From NCBI RefSeq assembly GCF_028583425.1, contig NC_072795.1:10129001-10193000 (forward strand): a stretch of 64,000 nucleotides of DNA, given 5' to 3'. A model generated the notes under the pieces. That model was not told the DNA's origin and did not search any database. It worked only from the letters and a program-made list of their open reading frames with translations. A program made the position numbers and the translations under genes. Positions 21,780-32,093 of this stretch are shown piece after piece. The DNA is from Eublepharis macularius. Lineage: Eukaryota; Chordata; Lepidosauria; Squamata; Eublepharidae. The first letter of the stretch is position 1. Every line of letters starts with the position of its first letter.

Positions 21780-22640
21780 ATCTTTAAGGATATTGTGCTT
21801 CCAAGCTTTGATGCGGTTCAGTTGATCCTAGCTGACTCAATTAAGAGCCTGGGAGTTATACTGGATCCAGTACTGCTGCTAGAGAAGAAAATTCATGTGT
21901 AAAAACAGAGGCGGTTCCCAACAATAAATGGATGCAAAATAAGCCAGAAGCGGCAAGGGACACCAACAGAAAATATTTCTCACTCTTATACCATACACTG
22001 AAACCAAAATCAAGTGTATATACTTATCAAAAATAAAGTGTATTCAAAAACAGTGTATATATAACAATTATCAACAACAATCAAAGCAATTGAAAACACA
22101 ATAAATATGAGCACCATCCCCCGGTGAGTCGCAGTGTAACAAAAAGTCCTTTTTCCTGTTTAAACGCTGTCAGATGACTAATTCTCTCAACTCATACACT
22201 GTGGCTCCGCCAAACTTGTGGCACTGGAGTTCCGGGGATCTGGATGACAATGAACTCTTGTTGATTATTGTTATATATACACTGTTTTTGAATACACTTT
22301 ATTTTTGATAAGTATATACACTTGATTTTGGTTTCAGTGTATGGTATAAGAGTGAGAAATATTTTCTGTTGGTGTCCCTTGCCGCTTCTGGCTTATTTTG
22401 CATCCAGAGAAGAAAATGCAGCAGCAGAAAAGGTCTTCTCCCAACTCAGGATAGCCTGAAAGGTGTCCCCCTAACTTCGACACAGCTGATCTTGCCACCT
22501 GGATTCAAGCCATGGTAGTTGAGACTTGACTACTGTAATGCACTCAATGTAGTTCTCCCCTTAAAGTCAACTTGGAGGCTCCAGATGGTGCAAAATGCTA
22601 CAAGCTGTTTACTCTCAGGAGCGAGACAAAGCATGCATAT
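21780..22640 (+). repeat. Decayed CR1/L2-like LINE fragment, interrupted
   Basis: Broken reading frames on both sides of an insertion match the C-terminal RT region of CR1/L2 LINEs: a LGVILDP block before it and RLDYCNALNVVLP with LQMVQNATSCLL after it. Host sequence resumes in register at 22418 after the inserted fold-back. Confidence 0.65.
21893..22405. mobile_element. 513-bp fold-back insertion with 12-bp target duplication
   Basis: AGAGAAGAAAAT at 21881-21892 is repeated at 22406-22417 in the interrupted LINE. Inside, about 149 bp from TGGATGCAAAATAAGCC (from 21929) recur inverted at about 22258-22405, separated by about 180 bp. The arms are nearly identical and would form a long hairpin. 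I do not recognise the family. A 12-bp duplication suits LINE-mobilised insertion better than a typical DNA transposon. Confidence 0.75.
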
Positions 22641-22796
22641 TACTGCATATTACTGGCAAGGCATGCATCTGACGAAGAGAACTGTGATTCTCGAAAGCTT
22701 ATGCTACAGTAAAGTTGGTTAGTCTTAAAGGTGCTACTGGATTCTTTTCTATTTTTCTACTACAGACTAACACGGTTAACTCCTCTGGAACTAAGC
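22640..22796 (+). repeat. Penelope-like element 3' terminal fragment
   Basis: GCATCTGACGAAGAGAACTG, CTCGAAAGCTTATGCTACA, TTAGTCTTAAAGGTGCTACT and ACAGACTAACACGG follow in the same order as the tail of the GIY-YIG-encoding Penelope-like copy at 35819-36710. No coding part is retained. Confidence 0.75.
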
Positions 22797-23194
22797 ATCT
22801 ATATGATTTTACAGCTACTGGCTAACATAGCTAGCTCTCTGCAATCAGTAGAACTATTTGTATATCTATAATGATTGAGCACTAAGCAATCAAAAGAGCC
22901 TGGTGATGGCTATGCAAGGCAATTCATAGCAGACGTTTGACAATAATCTGATCATTAATTTTATTACAGAAAAGTACCTTTGAAGACTGCAATCACAAGA
23001 GGAAAATTGGCAGCAGGGCTACTTCAGCATTTCTTTTCTAGCTAGTTCTGCCATTTGTCCCACCTTATACACACAGATGGCAAAGTTATTTGGGATAATC
23101 CAGGCCTTGATGCTGAAATGAGATTTGAAACAGTTATTTTATGGACTTAGCCATCTTATGGTACTGATAGGATTCTGCTCTCCTGTTTCCATAG
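22797..23194 (+). other. End of CYP2 intron 4
   Basis: No repeat recognised. It ends with a pyrimidine-rich acceptor TCCTGTTTCCATAG directly before exon 5. Confidence 0.5.
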
Positions 23195-23371
23195 CTGTAT
23201 GAAATTTTCCCATGGCTCATGGAACGCCTCCCGGGGCCTCAGAAAAAGGTGCTTTCACACACAGAGACTATACTTTCATTTTCAAGGAAGGAGATAGAAA
23301 AACGTAAGGAGCATGAAGCTATACATGAGCCACAAGATTTTGTTGAACTCTATCTGTTTCAAATGAAGAAA
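23195..23371 (+). CDS. CYP2-like gene, exon 5
   Basis: The exon is 177 bp, the standard CYP2 exon 5 length, with acceptor CATAG and donor GTAAGT, phase 0 at both ends. The 59-residue peptide starts [18 protein letters not shown], the conserved F-G region near the substrate channel and membrane contact, and ends with the [12 protein letters not shown] helix G motif. No stop or frame disruption. Confidence 0.93.
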
Positions 23372-25763
23372 GTAAGTATCCATCTTGTATGTGAAATAAG
23401 AAATGTTCAATAAATGTGAAAATAATGAAGGCAAAAGCAAACTGGATTCTTTGAAACCTGTATACCTATTTGCTGCATGAGCTCTGGGTTCAGAAGATTG
23501 AAAGGAAATCTCTCTGATCACTGGCTCAGTTGCTGAGGCATTATGCATTGCTTACAAACATGTAAGCTGTTCAGAAATTTTAACACCTTTTTTTAGCACA
23601 CGGGATTTCATGGTGCTGTGTAGCGTTGGTGGAAAGGGAACTGATTCAGCTGGAGAGGGGGCAGTTTCCAAGTCTTCAGGTTCATGAGCAACCCAAAGCA
23701 AAAAGGAGGAAACCCTTCAAACCCTGGATGGGACTCCGTGGAGTAGGGAGAATTAGCTGCAAGGCTATGCAAGAGGGGTAACAAAGCAGGAAACTCTACC
23801 AATATTTACAGGGTCCCATCCCCAAGGAAGAAGATGAGCCTTATGTCCTTGAATGGATCTTTATTAACAGAAGAAAGTACGCACACACACACACACACAC
23901 ACACAAAAGAAGTAATTCAGAAGCGTACAAGATGCCTAGGAAAAGCAAATGGAATAGATTTGAAGGATTTCAGGGCAATAATTACCTATCCACAAGGTAG
24001 AGCAGTCCATGGAGGAAGAGGGCTTCAAACATCACACATTCTCGGCCAGGAGAGAGAGGCTCAGGGAAGGTAACCCCATGGGTACAGCACTTGAATGCAG
24101 GAAAGCGTGCACAGTTTTAATGGGGTAAAGACCTGGTTCTTATAGAGCAAAATGTGTCCTGAGGCTGGGGAGCCCCCTCAGCCATTGGAACAAAGACCAT
24201 GAAAGCCATCTCCAGGGAATGACTAAAGTTTGATTGCCTTCAATTACTGCTTCCAGGGTGTGATAAAGGAAATGTAGTTTCTCCTGGAGCTTTACAAAGA
24301 AGCATTTTGCTAATTTATGTCCTCGGAGCTGGGCTGATAAATTTAGATCTTGATTACATGTCCCCAGAGACAAATTAAAAACTTATCAGTGCTAATTGAT
24401 TGCTCTCAGTCTTAGGGCGGGAATGGAATCACAGAAGGAGGCTATCGGAATGTGCTAAGTGGGTGACTTAATGAGACCCTTTCTTGTCACAATCTCACAC
24501 CTGCTGCTGGGGAGGCAGTAAAATCAATCATCTCTGTCTCTGTGCATTAGCATGAATATTCCATTAATGCCTCAAACTTCTAGGCAGGACTCAGCATTGC
24601 TCTGCCCAGCCTGCTTGCAATTCCCCTGATGCAGATCAGGCTTGCATTAATCCAGAGACCCTGTGATCTTTATATCACAGGCCCATATTTTACACATGGC
24701 AGAGGCTGGGACTGACTACTTACAGAACCAAAGTGCCAAGTACAGAAGAGTGCAATTTCCAATGATGTAATACTATTTATGTCATATAACACATTTTGAA
24801 GTACTGTCACATCATTGGCAATTAATGGCATTGTAATCTGCCTTGGATCTCAGAGAGAAGGGCTTAATAATGACAACAAAACAACAACAGGACAACAAAA
24901 CAGCAACAATAATATAAATTGTTGTAATAATTTATTTCTTATTACATTTGTTATTACAATTTGTTTAACTTTCGTGTGCTTTATTCAGTTTGTTATCTTT
25001 ATGTACTTATATTTTGTAGTATTCTGCACTTTGTACATCTCTTCTTCAAATTCTTAATTGTAAGAATATACGTGCATCAAAAAAAGTCTGCATATTGCTA
25101 AAAGAAAAACAGGTTGATCTGAGCCAAGTAAAACTGAACACAATCCCTGAAAAATTGCAGTGCAGAGTACCAGTAACGTGACTGAGTTAGTATGAAATTA
25201 AAATTACAAACTAAGTTTTTTTTTCTTTCTAAGAGATTTTACTCACTGACACTCAGTGGTATGATTATACTAGAGTTTTTAGAAAAATCCTGTGTAGAAT
25301 GGCTGGCTGGTGGGGTGTTGGCCACTGACAATATATTTATCCCTTGACTGTTTTAATTTTTAACAAATTCTTGGTTTTCTATACAACAAAACGTCAAAAC
25401 ACAGTGGATCTTGCATGGTTAATAAATGCAATGTCCCATAGGTTGTAAATATTTTGTTCATGGATGGATAGATATCTAATTTGTTCAGATTTTATTTGTT
25501 GTGAAGAATATATGTGATTTGTGCTGATCTCTTTGTTCCTCAAGCTTTTAATTGTCGCGTATTTCGGACAACAAAACTTGCCTGGACCCATAGTTCAAAT
25601 TCATAGCCCCAATAAGTTTCTAGTAGAACGTGCCTTTGGGTGTGGTTGTAACTGGTCTGACACTTCCTCTCTACATTTTGTAGAGCCTTATATCCCTGGC
25701 TGCTGACTCCAAATGCTTGGAATTTGTTGAAAATGCAGTTTCACTTTTTATTTTCAATGACAG
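23372..25763 (+). other. CYP2 intron 5
   Basis: It contains a (CA)n microsatellite at 23880-23904 and, at 24820-24920, a LINE/SINE-like 3' tail (GTAATCTGCCTTGGATCTC) running into a CAA-rich tract. The rest is unrecognised. Confidence 0.5.
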
Positions 25764-25905
25764 AGCAAGAATGACCCTAACTCGACATACAATGAAGACA
25801 ATCTGACTCAGTGTATTTTTGACCTCTTCATCGCAGGAACAGAAACAACATCCTTGACATTGCAGTGGGCATTGCTCCTCATGGCAAATCGACCAGACAT
25901 CCAAG
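25764..25905 (+). CDS. CYP2-like gene, exon 6 (I-helix)
   Basis: The exon is 142 bp, the standard CYP2 exon 6 length, between TGACAG and GTAAGA; it starts in phase 0 and ends in phase 1. It encodes the I-helix with the oxygen-activation motif AGTETT inside FIAGTETTSLTLQWALL. The final G joins AG of exon 7 to make the Glu of IQEKV. Confidence 0.94.
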
Positions 25906-26949
25906 GTAAGAGGTACTTCTGCCTTGGTTAAAGGAAAAGTCAACCTTATGCCCTCAGGGCAGATTTTTCTTCTTATTTTTAGTAAACAGGTTACAATCCT
26001 TATAAATTTTCATATTATGTAGCTACTAATCCTTAACTGGAAATTGCAGCCACTCCTTGCCTGCAGTTTCAGCCACTTAGGCAGGGGTCCGTTCCTTGCC
26101 TCCTCGACGGAGAGAGAGACAGAGAGCCTTTTCCCAGCCATCTGGATCTTCTCACTGAGAATGGACACAGACGCCTTAAAAGGTGGCTCTGCCCCTCATC
26201 CTTTGAAGTTTGCCTCATGCTCAGCTCACCTGCCCGCCCTACAGTAGTGTAGGTTCAGCTGGTCACTGATTATTAGGGCCAGATAGGAATTTTTTCTCTT
26301 CTCCCAAATTGGCTGCCTACCTTGCACTACTGACAATCATTGTGGTAATTGGCTTATGGTGGTGCCTTAAATAGGTTGTCACTGGCAGAATAGAATATAG
26401 GTTGGCTGGTAAGCACCCTTGGCAAAACCCCACTAGGGGGAACTGGAGTCTGTCAAGATCACTGGCATGTTTGATGACTGCCAGCTGAGAGGGCAGACTG
26501 CCATGTGGGACCCCTGGCACATGTAAGGCCCTCATGTTTGATGGCTAGGGTGCTATAGGCTTGGTGGGGGTTCCATTTGCCTGGCTGGCAGGGTCCCAGC
26601 CATGCGTATGGATGGCTTGCACCTGGGGCAGTAAGGCTCGTCCAGACAGGTCAGGGTGGAGGTCCAGGGGTGACCCCCGGGGCTGACCTGTATCACTAGT
26701 TAGGTCCTTGCTGTTTTTGCAGTAAAGTTGAAAGTTAATGTCGTTGCCAAATAAATGACCTTTTAGTTCCCAAATAACTTGTCTGCCTCTGTATTCCATC
26801 ATGGGTGGGAAGGGGGACAAAAGGACCCATGAATAAAGTGGCACGTTCTTTTCACCCGCAGAGGGCAGTGCTGTGTGAAATACATGCCTTTGGGGGAAAG
26901 TTCCCAAGAATTTTAAGCAAATTGCATTGTAAAATGGGTTAAATAATGA
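25906..26949 (+). other. CYP2 intron 6, left part
   Basis: About 1 kb without a recognised feature. Open frames here lack domains. Confidence 0.4.
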
Positions 26950-27030
26950 CTTTATTATTGAAGTTTTAGAAAGAGTAAATGAAGAAGTAGTAAAAAGATG
27001 TTTAATTTCCGTTTGAGAAAACAAGTTTGA

Positions 27031-27237
27031 TAGAATGATTAGAGTGCTGAACTAGAATCTGGAATCTAGAATTAGACCCACGTTCAAATCCTCACTCCCC
27101 GGGTGACCATAGATCTCACTGGATGGTCTTCGGCCAGTCATTCTCTGTGATGGATGATAAAACAGATGAAGTGTACTGAGGTGAGATATCTGAACATAGG
27201 CAGAGTAAATCTGTACTAAATGAATAAACAAATAAAA
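27031..27237 (+). repeat. tRNA-derived SINE copy
   Basis: A tRNA-like head with B-box CGTTCAAATCC (27081-27091), a GTCTTCGGCCAGTCATTC segment, and an AAATGAATAAACAAATAAA tail. Its first 78 bp are shared with the inverted arm at 28101-28256. Confidence 0.6.
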
Positions 27238-27702
27238 GATGCCCTAAGGCTTAACCACTAATTTATGTAAATTATCCTCAAAAGGAATCATCAAGGTTTC
27301 CAGCTTTGTAGAATTGAAATTTATCAAGTATTTGTATGGAGAAGAGGAAAACATGATATTCAAGTAATGGATACTTCAAAGGGGCCTACATTGTTGGGGA
27401 TCATTTTGTGTGGGTAGTGTCAGGATGCTAGCATCTGCCATAACCATGAAGAGAGGGAGAGGGATGGCAGTTCCCATGAACTGACTGTTTTCACTAAACT
27501 GCTCCTAGAGCCGGAAAAGAAGTCTCTGTGGCCTTGGCGGCTACATCCTCCCCTAGCCTGGGAGGGATTCGTGTGTCTATGCTGTTGTAGTGCCTTATTC
27601 TGGACAAAGAACATCTTAGGATGACCATCGTAGGATTATGATACTAGACTAGTTCAATACAGTTTTACAAATACTTTGGAAACGTGACTTGGTACGATCC
27701 TT

Positions 27703-27975
27703 ACAGGTAGTTGTGTTGGTCTGTAGTCAAAAAGCAAGGTCAGGGTCCAACAAAGACTGACTGGGTTTCAAAGGTATGAGCTTTTTAGAGTCAAGGTCCC
27801 TTTGTCAGATATGAGGAGTGGAAAAAAGGAGGCGTTTATTATCCAGGCAGAGGGAGGCAGGAGTACTATAAATCAGAGTTGTGGGGGAAGGAAGTAGGTT
27901 TGATTCCAGTGGCACCTTAAGAGACCAACAAAATTTTCAGGGTATAAGCTTCCGAGAGTCAAGCTTCCTTCTTAA
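27703..27975 (-). repeat. Two Penelope-like 3' tail fragments, reversed
   Basis: 27703-27812 (GTGTTGGTCTGTAGTC, GAGCTTTTTAGAGTCAAGG, TTTGTCAGAT) and 27900-27975 (GATTCCAGTGGCACCTTAAG, ATAAGCTTCCGAGAGTCAAG) match, reversed, the tail consensus visible at 36580-36710. Confidence 0.55.
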
Positions 27976-28001
27976 GATACATTGCTGGAGCGCTCTCTGA
28001 A

Positions 28002-28097
28002 GAATATTCTAGGGAATATTCTAGGGAATATTCTAGGGAATATTCTAGGGAATATTCCCTAGAATATTCCCAAGAATATTCCCAAGAATATTCCCTA
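28002..28097. repeat. 12-bp AT-rich repeat forming a palindrome
   Basis: AATATTCTAGGG repeats about four times and then reverses into CCCTAGAATATT and CCCAAGAATATT units. The whole 96 bp is an inverted repeat about the centre GGGAATATTCCC near 28046-28057, able to extrude as a cruciform. Confidence 0.85.
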
Positions 28098-28256
28098 AAG
28101 TCACCCGAGTAGTAAAGATTTGCACGTGGGTTTAATTCTAGATTCCAGATTCTAGTTCAGCAGTCTAATCATTCTATCAAACTAGTTTTCTCAGATGAAA
28201 ATTAAACATCTTTTTACTTCTACTTCATTTACTCTTTCTAAAACTTCAATAATAAA

Positions 28257-28514
28257 CTCATATTCTCCATAAATATATGTAGTCTGTTGGAAAGAAATCA
28301 ATGTTGTTCCAGTATACCATTCTGAGGAGACCTGTTTCATTAGCAAACTATTCTGTGATAGCAAAATGAGCAGATTAGATTCCCTCCAAATACATAACCA
28401 GAAACAGTGGAGACATGCAGGGCTGATTTTTATCTGTGGCAACAAGCTGCTACCCAGAGACCATACACAAGGATGTGAACCTGTCCAATAAATAAACACA
28501 TATGCTACTGCACA
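28257..28514 (+). other. CYP2 intron 6, short unassigned segment
   Basis: AT-rich, no recognised feature. Confidence 0.4.
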
Positions 28515-29403
28515 TGGTCAGGCTCAGGTGCGCCCCACCCCTCACATGTCTCTTTCTGCCATGGTGGTGCTCACTCACCGCCTGCCTGACTTCTACTTCT
28601 TGGCCTTTGGGTCTACTCCACCACTGTTGGCCCACTAGCCCCTCTTAGCTGCAGGGATATTGTCTCCTGAAGGTCTCAGAAGCAGGGTGATTGGGCCCTG
28701 GGTACTTCCCAGGGGCCCCTCTACAACCCTGAGTAGACTGACCTCCACTCCAGGAACAAGCAAACAAACCTTCTGCACTCCTCCACTTGTCCCTTTTATC
28801 CCCTCATCATTCCCAGGAACCACCTCCTAGCCCCACCCCCAACAGCTTAGCTGCTGCCCTGGCTGCCTTAGGTAGCCACAGCTGTGCCTGTTTTGCCCCC
28901 AGCTTCTCCTGGCCCCTTTCCATCACCTCTAGCCTGTTTGCTGGGCTGTTGGGCTGTAGTTCTTCCTGTGCCTGCCACTGGGTTGGGGTGCAGCCCTGTG
29001 TCACTGGTGCTGCCTATGATCTGCTGCCTGTGGTGGCATGGGCTGACTGTCTCTGCCCCCTGTGCCCTCGTCCTCCAGCTAGGCTGGGCTGCTCTAAGGG
29101 CCTGGCTGGGAAGCGGGCAGTGGCTAGGACCCGGGAGCTGCCATCTAGCCTGCTTCCTGCCGACGAGAGCTTGTCAGCACCTGGGCCATCTAGCCTGTCT
29201 CCTGCTGATGAGGGCTTGTCAATACCTGGGCCTTCTTTGGTGTTCCAGTTCTCTGTTGGTGCCTTTGCTGCCTGTCTCCTCCTTGCTGCTGCTTGTTTCC
29301 TCCTTGTCAGGTGAGTGGCAAGGGTGGATGGTGGGGCTGCCAGTCTGGGTTTGGGATGTGGCTCTGGGAGGGTTCCCAAGTCCGGCCTGGCCGCCGGACA
29401 CAC
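28515..29403 (-). repeat. Candidate solo LTR, related to the 55151-56297 LTR
   Basis: Read on the - strand it starts TGTCCGGCGG, is GC- and CAG-rich, has a 45-bp internal tandem repeat (around 29138-29230), a TATA-like GGATAAAAGGG (28791-28803) followed by about 280 bp, and ends CCTGACCA. The LTR at 55151 starts TGTCCGGGG, has TATAAAAG with about 320 bp after it, and ends CCTGACA. I found no clear target duplication, so the edges are tentative. Open frames here are probably chance. Confidence 0.4.
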
Positions 29404-29534
29404 GTATCAGATAATCAGTAACTGAAAAATCTGTAATTGAAGCTGAGCCTGGAAGGTCAGAAGCAGTCGAAGTTGACTGAATCAAGTGACTTCTTTTGTT
29501 ATGATATTTGGCTTGGATCAGAATCATATGAAAG

Positions 29535-29620
29535 GGAGGCAGGTGGAATCTTTGTCCAAAGGTCCCTGGAAGCTCTCGGCAGCTTCCAGGGAACTTTGGA
29601 CAAAGATTCCACCTGCCTCC
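29535..29620. repeat. Near-perfect 86-bp hairpin in CYP2 intron 6
   Basis: Arms of 40 nt at 29535-29574 and 29581-29620 are complementary except at one position, with a 6-nt loop CTCGGC. The size and shape resemble a microRNA precursor or a very short fold-back element. Lying in a transcribed intron, it would form stable double-stranded RNA. Confidence 0.8.
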
Positions 29621-29738
29621 CCACTGTGAAGACCCTCCACAGCTTCCTGTTTGCTACCCCATCTCTTAGGTTCTCTATTCCACAGTCTTGGCTGGACAGC
29701 CTTGCAGTTCTTCCATCAAAGCTTCCTCACCTCCTGAC

Positions 29739-30570
29739 TAGAGATGGGCATGAACAGCAATACGAACTTTAAAAAGCCATGAACAGCTCAATCAGCTGTT
29801 CGCAACAAGCTGTTCATGAGGCCCCATTCTAAATGAACAGGTGGTCGTTGCAAGCCTCCTTTGTTGCTGTTCATCAAGCCAAACAGTCTGGCATCTGCAA
29901 TCAATTCCCTTGGCAACTGGAGGCAGGGACTGCCTGAACCCTGTCTGAACTCCTGCTGTTGCCCTGGAAACCCTAATCTAAGCCCAATTTAGCTTGATAG
30001 GCAGGTCTTCCTTTCAAGTGTGGAGCTCCAAATTTGTTACAAGGGAGCAAAGAGCAGGAGGGAGGGGGACTCCCAGCTCTGGTTTTGCAGACAGTGAAGG
30101 AGAGACAGTTGCTGTTGGCACTTTGAGAGAGAGACAGGGAGAGTGCATTGGAGCTTGAATTTTCTTTGTGCGTGGTGGGATAGGGATCTACCTCTTCAAG
30201 TTCCAGGGCTGCTGCCAGGCTGTGGGCCAAGCTATTATTTATTACTGGTACCTTTCCTGCTGCCTGCTCAGGTAATGTTTCTGGGAATGGTGCGGTAGGG
30301 ATCTACCCCTTCAGGTTCGCAGCTGCTGCCAGGCTCTGGGGCCAAGCTATTATTTATTAATGGTACATATCCTGCTGCCTGCTCAGGTAGGGTTTCTGGG
30401 AGTGGTGCGGTAGGTATTTTGATGGCTGGAGGACAGCCTGCTGGCCCCCATGAACAACGAACAACAAACATGTTCGTGAACAGGTCATGTTCGTCAATGT
30501 TTGTTGTTAGTGGATGGCAACGAACAACAAACACCATGTCCAGGTTTTTTTCTGTTCATGCCCATGTCTA
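29739..30570. mobile_element. Non-autonomous hAT element with 8-bp target duplication
   Basis: Termini TAGAGATGGGCATGAACAG and, inverted, TAGACATGGGCATGAACAG are flanked by CTCCTGAC at 29731-29738 and 30571-30578. The inside is noncoding with GAACAACAAAC-type subterminal repeats and two related blocks (about 30140-30260 and 30270-30400). At 832 bp it lacks a transposase. Its termini differ from those of the giant hAT, so it used another enzyme. Confidence 0.88.
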
Positions 30571-30578
30571 CTCCTGAC

Positions 30579-31658
30579 TAGAGACTCCTGCTCTTCTGTC
30601 CTGACAATCCTTCCCTACTGGGTCCTCCCCACTTTTTTTCTCCCTCGCCTATCTTTTCTCTCTGGGTTGAGTTCTCTGGACAAGGCATGTCAGAGGAACA
30701 CAGTTCAGGGTGAAAGTAATTTGAATCAGGTATTAGGTCCAGTTATTATTGAATTGCTCTTTCTTGTTTCCATTTGAATTGTTCTGTTTCACTGTCTTGA
30801 CTACTACTGTTTCACTTCTTTCTATTGTGGAGAGGGTAATGAAGTTACTTCTTGGTTAAGCATCTGTCTCCCTTCCATCCTTTCACTTTTCCCTGAGAGA
30901 ATTATTTCTGCAAACTATGAACTATCTATTCAATAAAGTCAAATGATTCCTTTACTCCTGAACTCATGTTCTACACATCTACATGCTCTCCATATGTCTG
31001 GAGGAGAAGTGTGTTACAACTTTGTCTCTCAGTTTGCTTCTTCTGTTCCAGAAACTGCTTTAATGAACTGAACTGGTAATTTTTGTGTGTACATTTGGTT
31101 CATTTGTTCTGTTTTGCAAGCCACTACAATTAGGCACTAGGATTGTGCAAATATGATTGTTTTCTTGGATTGTCACTAAAAAGTTGCTTTGTATTCCTGC
31201 CATTTGAACGTTTCTGTTTCTCTGTCCTGACTACTGCTGTTTCAGTCTCCCTCTTTCTATAGAGTAATGAAGTTACTTGTACTCCAAAACTCATGTTCTA
31301 GTTCTACACATCTTCATGCTCTTCATATGTCTTCCCTGACACAGGGACTGATTTGAATAACAAGGGCTCCACTTCCTTTATTTCTTTATTTCTTTTCATA
31401 TTTAATACATGCTGTGGTATGGACCAGGTAAGTCCCTCTTAATATTTTAGGATGCTGACCCAATTTTTTATTTTTTATTTTATCGTATTTATATTCTGCC
31501 CTCCCTGCAAGCAGGCTCAGGTTAAGCAAGCCTTTAGCTCAATGTTTATTCCATTTTCTTGAATATAGGAGACAGAACAGTTTCATGGATTCACTAACTT
31601 AGTAGAAGCAAATGCAGTGTCCAGAATAAAGATTCATTTTTATTACTGTTTTCCTCAG
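30579..31658 (+). other. CYP2 intron 6, right part, with a diverged direct repeat
   Basis: The segment around 30770-31010 (CTGTTTCACTGTCTTGACTACT, CTCATGTTCTACACATCTACATG) is repeated, diverged, at about 31200-31345. About 31450-31530 resembles a reversed LINE/SINE tail (TTTATATTCTGCCCTCCC). It ends in the acceptor TTTTCCTCAG of exon 7. Confidence 0.45.
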
Positions 31659-31846
31659 AGAAAGTCTACAAGGAGATGGAAGAGGTTTTGGGTTCCTCTC
31701 AATCATTCAACTATCAAGATCGGAAGAAGTTGCCCTATACCAATGCTGTGATTCATGAAATCCAGCGTTTTAAATATATCTTAATATTTGGGGTCCCCAG
31801 AGAAACTGCAAATGAAGTGAACATGCTGGGTTTTGTCATTCCAAAG
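31659..31846 (+). CDS. CYP2-like gene, exon 7 (K-helix)
   Basis: The exon is 188 bp, the standard CYP2 exon 7 length, from TTCCTCAG to GTACAG, ending in phase 0. It carries LPYTNAVIHEIQRFKYI, in which EIQR is the invariant ExxR of the K-helix that stabilises the heme core, then the VPRET beta-strand and GFVIPK. Confidence 0.94.
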
Positions 31847-31885
31847 GTACAGGAAATTCTTACAGTTGCACTCCTGGATCCTAAA

Positions 31886-32093
31886 AGCAATATAACAACA
31901 ACAACAACAACATTTGGCTTATATACTGCCCTTCGGGACAACTTAACACCCACTCAAAGCGGTTTACAAAGTTTGTTATTATTATTCTAACGACAATCAC
32001 CCTGTGGGGTGGGTGGGGCTGAGGGCTCTGAGAGAGCTGTGACTAACCCAAGGTCACCCAGCCGCTCTTAACCACTACACCAAACTGGCTCTA
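31886..32093 (-). repeat. Squamate tRNA-SINE, reversed, internally deleted
   Basis: It starts with an (AAC)n tract, then ATACTGCCCTTCGGGACAACTTAA, GAGAGAGCTGTGACTAACCC and ends at TTAACCACTACACCAAACTGGCT, the complement of the SINE A-box head. The B-box part is missing. The same family is intact at 42430-42692. Confidence 0.85.

Larger units (their letters stand above)
26950..28256. repeat. Large inverted repeat in CYP2 intron 6
   Basis: The segment 26950-27108 is repeated in inverse orientation at 28101-28256. The arms match through TTTATTATTGAAGTTTTAGA, TAGAATGATTAGA.TGCTGAAC and GAATCTGGAATCTAGAATTA with scattered differences. The left arm overlaps the head of a SINE, but the match continues some 80 bp beyond it, so the pair is an inverted duplication rather than two SINE insertions. 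Confidence 0.8.

Noticed and set aside
28787..29414. 175-176-codon + strand ORFs in intron 6
   Set aside because: GC-rich low-complexity sequence in a candidate LTR, open in several frames on both strands; no domain.
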